Origin: Loxodes magnus
Taxonomy: Eukaryota; Ciliophora; Karyorelictea; Loxodida; Loxodidae
Reading direction: 5' to 3'
Assembly: GCA_946699065.1 (NCBI GenBank)
Contig: CAMPDV010000192.1
Span: forward strand, 248,001 to 312,000
Length of the DNA stretch: 64,000 nt
The notes beneath the pieces are model-generated. The model did not search any database. It saw only the letters and a list, made by a program, of their open reading frames with translations, and had not been told where the DNA came from. This document shows, in pieces, positions 36,905 to 47,640 of the stretch. Each line of letters starts with the position of its first letter. Position 1 is the stretch's first letter. The translations under genes were made by a program, and so were the position numbers.

Positions 36905-37165
36905 AATTGAGTAATTTAAAACTAGATATTATTACAAAAATTTAGTATTTCCCGCAAGAAGCAACTTCTGATTTAAAATATTAAATTTTTTTAATTTATT
37001 TGTTAATTTTTTTTTCAAGTTTTAATTTGTATGTATAAATCATAAATTTAATTATTTTATAAATTTTAAAATATATATTTATTTTTTATTTATTGTCTCT
37101 TTATTTTATAAAAAATTTAAATCTTTTAGTAAAGGAATCATAATTTTTATTTTAATATATATAAA

Positions 37166-37790
37166 ATGGCACCTAAGAAATATCAGAACTCTCAGCAAAA
37201 TTTGATAAATCGTAAAAGGAGATTGCCAACGATCTCTTCCTTCTTTAGACTGTGATTCATAATTCTTTAAGGTTATTGATGAGCTCTATCAACGAACTCA
37301 AGATCTAGCCAAAACTTAGAATTTTTAAATTCCAGAAACACTAAAACATACAGTTAATAGCTCAACGATCCAATGGATTTAGAAAAATAATCTCAAACAT
37401 AAGAGATTCCCTATCGGAAAATAATATGCTGACTTTGCAAGCATTTAGGGCTTAAAATACGGAATTTTAATAAAAATAAAAGAGAATAATATGAAAATAA
37501 TGGTCAAATTTATTTAAAATATACTGTACATGTTAAGGTTTACTTTATAAAAAAAATTCTCAACTAAATAAAGAAGTTTCCTATATTTAATAAACGGTGA
37601 ATTAATTCAAAAAGTTATTGGTATTAGGCCTATCAAAAAATAAAGAAAAATAATTTAAAAACCATTAAGACTCATGCTAATCAAGATCCAAGTAAATTTG
37701 AGGTGAACATTTTTATCTATCATTAAACTCTTTTTCTCGTGATAAACTAAATAAAGGTGATATAACATTAATCGATTATTTTATGATATA
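37166..37790 (+). pseudogene. LINE ORF1 (beta type) with TGA in the zinc knuckle
   Basis: It starts MAPKKYQNSQQNLI after ATATATATAAA. The knuckle region reads EIPYRKIIC-stop-LCKH with TGA at 37430-37432, the same position as in three other copies. THANQDPSKFE near 37670 matches TYDKQDPSKYE in the copy at 27495. It ends with AATAAAGGTGATATAACA (about 37750). Confidence 0.6.
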
Positions 37791-37911
37791 AATTTTTTAA
37801 ATAAAAAAGAAAAGTACTAATAAAAAATTTATAAAAGAATACCAATCAATAAAGCTATAATAAATTACTAATTAAAAATTAAATTAATAAACTTATGCTT
37901 AAATTAAAAAA

Positions 37912-38328
37912 ATGGAAAAACAAGAATTTTTCTTTAATTATGAGAAAAATACAATTTCTAATTTTCTCGAATATTTAGCTTCACTTAAAATAGGTAAATT
38001 TAAAAGAAGAATTGAAAAAATAATGGAAAGACCTATACTAAATTTAGGGGTTAGAACTTTTTGCTAAATAAAATTATATCAGGCTAAGAAACATTTAGAA
38101 TTAACTTTAAAAAGTTAAAGAAATAAATTTCGCTATATAAAAATACCACTTTAGATGCTTTGTAAATTAAAATCTAAAATAGAAGAAATAATAAAAAACT
38201 ATAATAATATATCAAACAGTATAAAATAAAGGTTTTATTGCAATCGTAAGACAGATTAACCTTTTTATTGGCAACTATAAGATTAATCTAAAATAAATTA
38301 AAAAATATTTTAGATTTATAGAACATGA
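37912..38328 (+). CDS. unassigned open frame, 138 codons
   Basis: Open from ATG to TGA under the ciliate code (MEKQEFFFNYEKNTIS ... FQIYRT). It is rich in Lys, Ile and Asn. The part RFYCNRKTDQPFYW faintly recalls a degenerate zinc knuckle. In DNA this AT-rich with a single stop codon, a frame of this length is expected by chance, and base use by codon position is not clearly coding. It may be ORF1 debris. Confidence 0.2.
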
Positions 38329-38719
38329 ATCCCCAAAATCTTTAAAATCAAACTTAAATTCATAAGATATATTAGATTTAACCATATAAGATCCTCGGCA
38401 TTCAAGTTAGATTGAATAAGATGTTTATAATAGCAAATAATTAAAAGCATAATAAAAACATATGTAAAATTAATTTTGTTTTAATAAAAATTAAACTTAT
38501 ACTTTAATTCAATAAATTTAAAAATTAAATATAGAAATATAAACTGAAATTCATGTTAATTGGCAAATAATTCATACGAAATATTTTAGAAATAATGTAT
38601 CCATTTAAACAAATTTGCTATATGATCAAATATTTACTTGATAAGACTTTTATTTCCTTGAGAAATAAAATATTTTATAAAATTAGTAAATAAAATATTT
38701 AAAATTATTGAAAATATAA

Positions 38720-39100
38720 ATAAATATGATTGTAGATCGCGTAGCATCTCGTTGGCGCAGCTCTTTCAATATTAATATTTACCATTAAAAAAATTTTCTC
38801 ATACTTCTTGTTGTAATTTTAGCTGCCCAATATGTCACTTCAGCTTCTCCAAAAGGGAATCTACTTATTAAAGATTATTCTCGAATCTTGAACCAAATGC
38901 TCTAGTATCTCAAATAAGATCCAAATAAGAATTTTTAATTAAGTCATTAGTAGGCCCGTTAGTCAAACTTTCAAACTGCTAGCAAGAACTTTTGAGCAAG
39001 TTAGGCTTGTCTTTTTCGAGCTTGTCAAGCCTACTCAATGGTGATATTTAGTGCACCAGATTACCTATTAATTTTCCTGAAAACAGCCGACATCCATTTT
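38720..39100 (-). repeat. 3'-terminal hairpin element, group A, copy 3
   Basis: Same inner end (GACATCCATTTTATTT) and tail side as copies 1 and 2. The stem-loop at 38734-38764 is three bases shorter and has one stem mismatch. About 40 bp of the inner block (the TAGTGCGAGATTACTCGCAA part of copy 1) is missing. Confidence 0.7.
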
Positions 39101-39104
39101 ATTT

Positions 39105-40350
39105 ATATATAATAATGGTTATAAATATAAGAGATAAATTCATAAAAATAAGTTAATAAATCCATCTTAATGAAGCTTTTAACAAAATCTTATTATGGTA
39201 AGTTCATATCTAATCATTAGATAATTAGTGTTATGAATTAAAAATAAAATTTTAGAATTTAAGCAAGATTGGGAAGAAAAGTTTTAACAGAAAAACTAAT
39301 TAATTTCTGTATATTAAATGTAGATATAATAACATAAAAATAATATTGAGAATATATTTTTTAAAAGAAAATGAGATTTAAAATAAGTTTAATTTTATTC
39401 CAACTAATTAAAAAATTAATTAAAAGAATATTCTTTTTATCAAACTTAAACTCTTTAATAAGTGCATATAAAATTATAACAAATTGAATATAAAATGATA
39501 TGAATAAAAAGAGAACTTTAGAAATTATATTTAAACTCTAACGAAATAATAATTTAACTAATAAATTTAAACATAAAAAAAGTTTGTGAAAAAGTGAAAA
39601 AATGACTAATATTACGGAATAGCATCTAAATCATTTTTATTAGAAATTATAATAATTGAAGTAAAATAAATTGGAATAATAATAGGTTTAAAATACTTTG
39701 ATACTAAATATATTTAATTAACAAAGGAATAGGATCATTTAATTGAACTAAAATTAAATGTCTATGCTAAATTATCAGAGCTTTTAAAAAATAAAACTAA
39801 ATCTTAGATTCAATTATTTTAAAAAAGCATTAAAATGAGATAATACGACACAAACCACTCGTTTTAATTAATTTTTGGGAATAACTCAAATTTAATTTTA
39901 GATACTCCTCATTTTATAGCAGAAATAATTAATATCCACATATAGATTCCTAATCAGTAGATTTTATGAAACTTGGCGAGGAAAACGGGAGAGATGCTCA
40001 TTAAACAAAATAAATTAAATCTTAAATAATGTAAATTTAAACTAATTTTTATATTGAGGAAATTATAAAAAGATATAACTTTTAAACGGAAAATTTGCAT
40101 AATTTTTAAGATAAAAAATGATAAAATTAAAATCTCTTTACTACAATTGAAAATAGATTTGCTATTTTATCTTACTAGCTTAACTATGCTACATGTGATG
40201 GAATTTAAATTCCTATAAAAATAGATAAAAAATAACCCAATAATATGGTGCATTAACTCTATATATAATAATTTTCTACAGAAATTCAATATTTTAGGCA
40301 CCAAAATTACTATATATTTAAGTAAAAAATAATTAAAAGTCCTTTGCATC
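39105..40350. other. AT-rich region before LINE ORF2
   Basis: This may hold the decayed ORF1 of the LINE that follows, but only short protein-like stretches (IAEIINIHIQIPNQQ near 39920) are visible. No domain was recognised. Confidence 0.35.
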
Positions 40351-40351
40351 T

Positions 40352-43300
40352 ATGACTCAGATCTTAATGTGGAACAAAATTGAACAGATTAAAACTAGCG
40401 CATTGTAATAGGAATTTAATTTAGATAAAATAATTAAGTATTTAATAATTTAGTAAACGATAAGAAATTGATATATTTTCTATAAAATAAACTTGATAGA
40501 TTAAAACTTTATTCCTATATAAATTTATGGATATCAAACTTATTTCAAAAACTGAGAAGAGACGTAAAGAACTGGCGGTATTTGCTTTATTGTTAAAGAA
40601 GAATTTGATTCTAAATAAATAGAATTGGATTTTGATTAATAAAATAATAGTTTTCTACTAATAAAAGTAAATAAAATATATTTTGCTACATGTTATATGC
40701 CAACTGATGAAAAATATTTAACAATAAAAGATTAATCGTACTCAATTCTAGAATTAATACTTACAGAAGTTGGAGATCAAGCATTTATGCTGATGGGTAA
40801 TTATGATGTCCTTTTACATGGATACGGTAGAAATAATCAACAAAACACTTTGGACAATGCTTAGAGACTGCAAAAATTCATTAAAGATTATGATATGCAA
40901 ATATTAAACGATTAAAATTAGAATACTTTTAGAAATCGTGTTAATAATAAAACATATTACAATGATTATGTTATAGTCAATTATCATATTAACATTTACT
41001 AGATTTCTGAGTTCAAAGTTATATAATGCATTGGACTTGATACAGATCATTTTCCAATATTACTTGATTTACATATCTAAAATATTAGCAGAAATATTCC
41101 AATACTTGCTCCCAGAGTTATTTTTAAGATAAATAAACTCTAGAATTTGGAGGTGAAATCTGATTACAAAGCTCAATTTGATGTATATTCAATAACTTTT
41201 GACATGATAAATGAAAATAATATATATGAATAAAAAATTACATTAGACACGTTCTAGTAAATAATGCAGACAATGTTTTAGGATAAGTTCGCCTAAATAA
41301 TAATTTTAATTGATTGCCACCAAACTTAATTTAAAGTTTAATGCTACGAATAAAGCACAAAAAGTTTATTAGTAGGCCTTAGAATAATAAGGAATCAAAT
41401 TTGATAGTAATAAAATTAGCCTAAAAAAACTAAAAAATTTAATAAATAGATATAAAATAAATTTCTGGTACTTCAAAATAAAATAAGTTAAAAATAATAG
41501 AGAATAAATGAATAAAACTCCACCTAAAATGATTAAATAAGCAAAGAAAATTTTAAATCCAAAGAAGAATAATAATATGTATTTAGATTCGGAAGGATTT
41601 TCTCATTATATAAACAATTCAGGAAATAATGTTTTCAATAAACATAAAGATATTGATTAGAATGAATTAAAAGCATGTAGTAAAAAGATTGACAGTATTT
41701 CTTAAATTGTGATTTTTTTTAATTATTAAGAGTCTTATGTGCAAGAATTAAATCTCTTTAGTTTCTATGAGGTTTAAGTAATAATAAGTAAACTAACTAA
41801 TAATAAATCATCAAATACAGGCGGCATTAAAGCAGAATTAATTAAATTTGCAAATAAATAGTTCCTTATTGCTCTTTGAAAGTTTATGAATAATATATTA
41901 AGAGAATAACGAATTCCTAATGAATAAAAGTTGATAAGAATCCTTCCTATTTATAAAAAAAGATAAAAAAGTAAACGAAAGAATTAAGACCTATAGCTCT
42001 TATTAAAATAATTCTAAAAATTTACGATAAACTATTAACTTAGAAACTTTATGAGTATGTTAATTATAGTAGAATTAACACCCCTCATAAAAAGGATTCT
42101 TTAAAAGCAATTAAACTATGCATCATGTATGGACTTTGCATCGAATTATAGATTTGCATAGAAGATGAGGAAAAAAATAACAACTTATTACTACTCTTAT
42201 AGATGTAGAAAAGATGTTTGACACTATTGATAGACGATTACTTTTTGATCAATTAAGAAAAATTAAGCTTCCTTAAGCATTAATTAATAGCTTTTGAATC
42301 TTTTTATAAATAATTGAATGCTAGATTTATTTTAGATGGACTCTATCTAAAAATTTACTCTATAATAGCGGGGCTTTATAAGGGAGTTCGCATGAACCAT
42401 TTCTTGCTATTATTTTCTATGATATTGTTATAAGATATATTAAATTTATTAAAAAAAGTACGGTTTTAGAATATGTGGTCGAACTGTTACTTCTAAAGCT
42501 TGGGCGGAAAATTTAATCCTAATTTCAGATGAAATAAAGATTCATTAATTTAAGCAACTTAAGAAATTTTTAGTTGAGTAAAATTATCTATTAATGTCGA
42601 AAAGAGCGAGCACATCTTATTTTTAAAGCAAATAACAGTCAAAATGATTCTAACTTGAAAATTAATTTGAATAACATATAGGTAAAAAAATCTAATATTA
42701 TAACATATTTGGGATATAAATTTAATGAATATGAATACTATAAATCTCATTGCAATTAAATCTATCAAAGGTATGAGTATTGTGTAAATTGCACTATTTT
42801 GTAACTATCTAAATATAAAAATATAGCAACATCAAATTATAAACTGATTTTTCGATCATTTATAGTTCCAAGAGTAGAATATGGTTCATGAGTAATTTCT
42901 TGAGCTATTATCGTGGAATTAAAAAAATTAAAATAATATTCATGCAAGTTAAAGAAAAGAAGCAAGTCAGTCTTACAAAATCCGAACTAGACATTTAATT
43001 AATCTTGCTTCATAAATCAAATTGATTACCGTTCGAATACTACATTGTAATTAAATTCATAAAATTCTATATCAAAATAAAATTAGAAACTTAATAACAA
43101 TCTAATATTGATATTGCAATTTCTTTTTAAAAGAACTAAGAGTGTCAACTTAGACTATTTTAAAAATATTTAAAAATTATCCAAATACTTTTAAATAAAT
43201 TTAGAATACTAATGAAAGCAAAAAATTTATCAAAGAATCAAAAATTTTAATAAAAAAGAAATTCTAACAAGATGCAGTGATTCAGATGAGTAATATATCT

Positions 43301-43740
43301 ACAATAAGCCTTTATTTTGAAGAAATTTAAAATGATACAGAATAATTTCCTATTACATATACAACACTTAACAAGAACAAACAGGAGAAATAATTTCAAT
43401 ATACAAACTAAGAACTTTATGTTACAGTTTTTAATATGATTAGAAGAAAATACATTACTAAATAAACATTCAGAATTTTTTTATCTGTGGAGATTGGATA
43501 CATTCGAGCACATTGAGCAATTTGAATCTCTAAAAGATTTGATTGAAGGATTTAAATATTCAAAAACTAAGATTTGCTTAAATTTGTGATTTATAATTAA
43601 AGTTATCTAATGCAAAAAATTTCCAACCTGAAAATAGTTAGAAAAAATAAGATTTGGAATAAAATAATCTCATAAAAAACTAATACGAAGAAGAAATCTA
43701 ATTATTTAGCAAAATGACAAGTTTTTATAAGAAATATTGA
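40352..43740 (+). pseudogene. LINE ORF2, most complete copy (endonuclease to C-terminus)
   Basis: The ATG at 40352 starts MTQILMWN, a normal APE-endonuclease opening. Next come TGGICFIVKEEF, the degenerate GDxN site MGNYDVLLHGYGRNN (about 40790), and DTDHFPILLDL (about 41040), the DHFP site. Reverse transcriptase: GGIKAELIKF (about 41820), motif A LIDVEKMFDTIDRR (about 42195), motif B GALQGSSHEP (about 42370). At motif C the sequence is SKAWAENLILIS, with WAEN in place of the catalytic YADD. The C-terminal part runs to about 43740. Several TGAs (for example IAL-stop-KFMN, where Trp is likely) and frameshifts are present. Gly-Asp in the endonuclease and Asp-Asp in the RT are both lost, so the enzyme is dead. 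An ATT-repeat tract at 43868 may be its tail. Confidence 0.75.
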
Positions 43741-43867
43741 ACTTTCAAAGCCTTGGAAGCTACAATAATGATGAAGAGGAAAATAAAGCAGATATGGAGC
43801 AATATAATTAATCAGGAATTATACTAAACTTACTTATTACCTAAATAAAATATAGTAAAAACATATT

Positions 43868-43895
43868 AATTATTATTATTATTATTTTTATTTTA
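43868..43895 (+). repeat. ATT microsatellite, possible LINE tail
   Basis: ATTAATTATTATTATTATT lies about 130 bp after the last recognisable ORF2 sequence. Simple-sequence tails of this type end many LINEs, but the distance leaves this open. Confidence 0.35.
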
Positions 43896-43899
43896 AATA

Positions 43900-44335
43900 A
43901 AAGATGCATGAGAATTTTTAAAATAAAGTTAATTAAATTTTCTGTTTTCTTCAGATTAATTACCTATTCCAAGTTTCAAGCATTTAATAAATAATAGAAA
44001 TATCATAAATTAAAAATTAAAATTGTTCTCCATATATAAATCACATATACTTTCAAAAATTAACAATTAAAAGTTTTTCTTATAAAGTTTTAATTTTTAT
44101 AGCATTTTACTCTTTTAATTTACTAATCATTGTATTAAGAGATCATAGATATAAATTTAAAAAACTAAATATTTAAAGAAAATGATGAATACAATTTTCT
44201 ATAATACAAATTTATTATTTAAATATAATATAATTTTAATTATAAATCTAAAATTTTTAAGATAATTTTTTTTAAATTTTTATATTTCTAAAATAATTTT
44301 ATATAAAATAGATTTTAGATTATGATAAATGAAAT
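43900..44335. other. AT-rich spacer
   Basis: Nothing recognised. Confidence 0.4.
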
Positions 44336-44339
44336 TTAA

Positions 44340-45692
44340 ATGTAAAACTTTGAGTGTCCTATTTGTTTGAATAACTTTGATGCTTAGAAAAGAATCCCAA
44401 AGTCATTACCATGTGGTCATTCACTATGTTTAGAATGTTTAATCAAGATGAATGATATGCAGAATAATGTTAAATGTCCTTTAGATATGAAAGAGTTCTA
44501 AATACAGCCAAGCGAATTACCCCATAATTATATTTTAATGTATTTATTGCAAGAATCATAAGAAGATAATTAACTTTTATGTAAGCAACATAATAAAAAA
44601 TAGACAATTTATTGCATGGATGAAAAGAAATAAATTTGTTTAAAATGTGTATAAAAAGGACATGAAAACCATGACATTTTAGATATTTAAGATTATTTAA
44701 AAGAAACCAAGCCAATTATAAGCACTATAAATATTTAAATCTTATAGAAAAAAACTGAAAATGCTTAATGACTTAAAAAATATGAAGATTGTTATAAATA
44801 GGTTGATTTTTTCTTTTAAAATTCACATCAGAATCTTATTGCTTAAAAAGAAAAAACTTTAGCTTTAGTTAAAAATATTTTCGAAAAAAAAGATCAAATG
44901 CTTTCAGATTTAACATAAAAATGTAAAAATTAAATTTAAAAAGAAATTGATAAAATAAATGAAGAGAATTAAATATATTAATAATTTCAAGAGTAAAATA
45001 AAAATAATATAAATGAATTATTACTGAAAATGAAAAATGCTGAAAACTAATTAAAAAAATGATTATTTATTGAATTTGCCTTAAAATTAAAATTTGATGC
45101 TTCAGATTAATAAATTTAAGAGTTGACTTAGAAAATTGAAAATGTTATTAATGTTTAAATTGAAATTTAAGAAATTAATTAATTTGACGAAAATAAGTTA
45201 ATTATTGTTAAAAGAAAAGATAACATGGAAAAATTTGGCTCTTGGGGAATTGGTGGAAATAGTTATGATTGTATAAGTTTTTCCTCCAACAAAAATTGTA
45301 GATTATGTGGTATAGGATAGTTTACTCCACGTAAATTGAATGATAAACTTGTTATAAAAGAATGTAAAGTTCTAAAAGGACAAAACACATAATCAGAAGT
45401 TATTTATGATTTAGATTAAAGAATAGAAATAACCAATAAAAATGAATAAAATAAAATAGAGTAAATTCTATTTAATTAATATGTTCTCATTTAGAAAGAT
45501 TAAATTTATACTATAAAAATACTTTTATAAGGATCATCATGCTACGATTATAGTGGATATCAAAATGAGGTGCAAATTTAAGAAATTAAAATTAAATTTT
45601 TAAATACTTAATTTTAATTGGGTGATTGTTCAAACAGTACTACAACTCAAAATGGTTAGATTCCTCATTTAATTTTTTTGAAATTGGATTGA
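44340..45692 (+). pseudogene. RING/B-box/coiled-coil/PHR gene, copy E
   Basis: A 451-codon frame without frameshift. RING (ECPICLNNFDA, LPCGHSLCLECL, CPLD), B-box (CKQHNKKQTIYCMDEK, CLKCVQKGHENH), coiled coil, and PHR (SWGIGGNSYDCISF, RLCGIGQF, IYTIKILLQG, NGQIPHLIFLK) are all complete. In-frame TGAs sit at codon 144 (44769-44771) and codon 241 (45060-45062), the same codons as in copy C, although the two copies differ at many other sites. The frame ends two residues beyond the usual stop. Predicted E3 ubiquitin ligase or pseudogene. Confidence 0.8.
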
Positions 45693-45699
45693 GATTTTA

Positions 45700-46585
45700 A
45701 AATTATTAATTTTTAACTTAGATTAAGAAAATTATTTAATAATTTTTTACCTTTAAGTTAATTTTTAAATTTCAAAAATGTGGGGATAAATTTTTTACTT
45801 TTGTATTATTAATAAATTTCATAAGAAATTTTAGAATAAAATATCGTAAATTTTATTATTTTATATTACAAACTACTACTATTAGAAGTTCATAAAACTA
45901 TTAAAAATTACAAGTAAAAAATTAAAAAATAAAATAACTATTTTTAAATAATTTATCTATCATAATTTTTTCAATAAAATAACTAGTAAAAAGAATTTGA
46001 AAAGGTTTCAAGATGAATTTAATTGTTTAGAATCGAGAAAAAAGGAAAAGGTAGAAATCAAGAAAAAAACAAGAATGATGAGTAATTCGTAAATCAAAAG
46101 AATTAAAAAAATCAGAAATATCTATATCTTTTAAGAAGCGGATTCGTCAACTAAAAAATCAAACATTTTTTTAACTAAAATTTTTAATAAAAAGATAAAA
46201 TAGGTTAAATGAATAAGATAGAAAATATTTTCAAATATAAAAAATAATAATGATATGCTAATAATAATATCAATTTTTTTGTATTTTTATGGTTAATTTG
46301 TTTATATAAAATTAAAATTTCTAGGTTCTAACTAAGATAAAATAATTTTAAATATTTATCTAGAGGTAAAAACTATGATACTTAATAATTATAACTCAAG
46401 AAATAATTCTTCTAAGTTAAGATAGAGTAAATGATTAAAAAATTCATAAAAAACAATTAAAATTTTGTAAAAACTTAAATATAAAATGAAAGAAAAATTA
46501 ATAAAATTTAAATATGCCAAAATCATTTAAATTCTATTTGAAAAATCAATCAATTAGAAATCTTTAATAAATTTAATTTCAACAA
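45700..46585. other. AT-rich spacer
   Basis: No clear feature. Weak Lys/Arg-rich stretches near 46010-46150 have no assigned family. Confidence 0.35.
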
Positions 46586-46589
46586 AACA

Positions 46590-47346
46590 AAATTACATAG
46601 TTTTATTATTATAAATCTTGCCACTCTAATTGACGTTAAGAAATTGTTCTATACTATATCAAGGAAATTACTTATTGATCATTTGAGAAGATTGGGTTTT
46701 ACCTTGGACTTGATTCTTGCTATAGAATCATTTTATAAATATTATACTAAGTTTATTATAAGTGGTTGTCTTAATAGATCAAATAAAATTAATAATGGAG
46801 TTCTACAAGGAAGTATTCATGGCCCTGTACTTGCTATTTTATATTATAACATAGCTATGAGTTTCTTAGAAGAAAATTAAAAAGAATATGGATCTACTAT
46901 CTGATCAAAAGCTTTTGTAGTGCGAGGATTTGTGTATGACTTAATAGAAATTTAAAGTTAATAAATGAATGCTTAAAAATTATTATTTGCCACAGTTTAA
47001 GCTTTTACTAGAGTAAAATTTAATATAATCATTTAAAAATGTGAAGTAATTAATTTCCTAAAAAAGCATAAATTAAGTAAACTAAACATTAATGGATAGC
47101 CAATCAAAAAAGAAATAATTATTTACAATGGGTATAAATTAAGAAAAAAATAAAATTATAAACTTTATTGTGCAACAAAAGTCTCTGATTTCAGAATAGT
47201 AATCTCTAAAAATATTGCAATATTATCTAAATATAATGTTATTTCGCCACATAATTTTAAAACACTTTGTAGGACTTTTAATTTACCTAAAGCAGAGTAT
47301 GGTAATAATATTAAACCTTGGGCTACTCTATCAGGACATAAAGGAA
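46590..47346 (+). pseudogene. LINE ORF2 fragment, reverse transcriptase motifs A-B
   Basis: In one open stretch: NLATLIDVKKLFYTISRKLL (motif A, with the catalytic second half altered), IESFYKYYTKFIISG, and motif B NNGVLQGSIHGPVLAILYYN. At the place of motif C the sequence reads SKAFVVRGFVYDLIE after a TGA. The C-terminal piece NLPKAEYGNNIKPWATLSGH keeps TGG for Trp where the copies near 42900 and 63370 have TGA. It stops at about 47346, where the tail of the next element starts. Confidence 0.75.
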
Positions 47347-47349
47347 TGA

Positions 47350-47640
47350 TTAAATAATTAAATAAATAAATTTGATTATAGAGCGCGTAGCACCTCCTTG
47401 GTGCGCAGCTCTTTACATATCTCAATATATGTCCGTTTCTTCAAGTAAGCCTTTAGGTAATAGAAATTCTTCTCTTATTAGTTACATATCTTCCTCATTT
47501 TCCTCTACATTTTCTCTTGTTCTTCTGTCTTCTACCTATCAACGTTTTATAAGATTTTTATTGCAAGTTTAATTTATTTTTTCTTACATATCTTACTAAT
47601 TTTCATTTCTAATTCTTTTCTTCTTGATCAAGCTTTTATA
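47350..47640 (-). repeat. LINE ORF2 C-terminus with hairpin, group C, copy 2
   Basis: A stem-loop at 47380-47412 with perfect outer stem (AGAGC/GCTCT) follows an AATTAAATAAATAAA tract. In element orientation one frame reads KGLLEETDIY-stop-DMQRAAHQGGATRSI through the hairpin. It continues without a break into the minus-strand ORF2 at 47640-49970, so here the hairpin is joined to its LINE. Confidence 0.75.

Noticed and set aside
37912-38328. New 138-codon gene
   Set aside because: With one stop codon and about 80% A/T, frames of this length are common by chance, and codon-position bias is weak. Kept only as a low-confidence entry.
22878-45062. UGA decoded as Trp throughout this genome
   Set aside because: Intact ORF1 genes use TGG for Trp and end in TGA, the RING genes end in TGA at a conserved place, and some in-frame TGAs replace Gln. 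Local recoding is not excluded.
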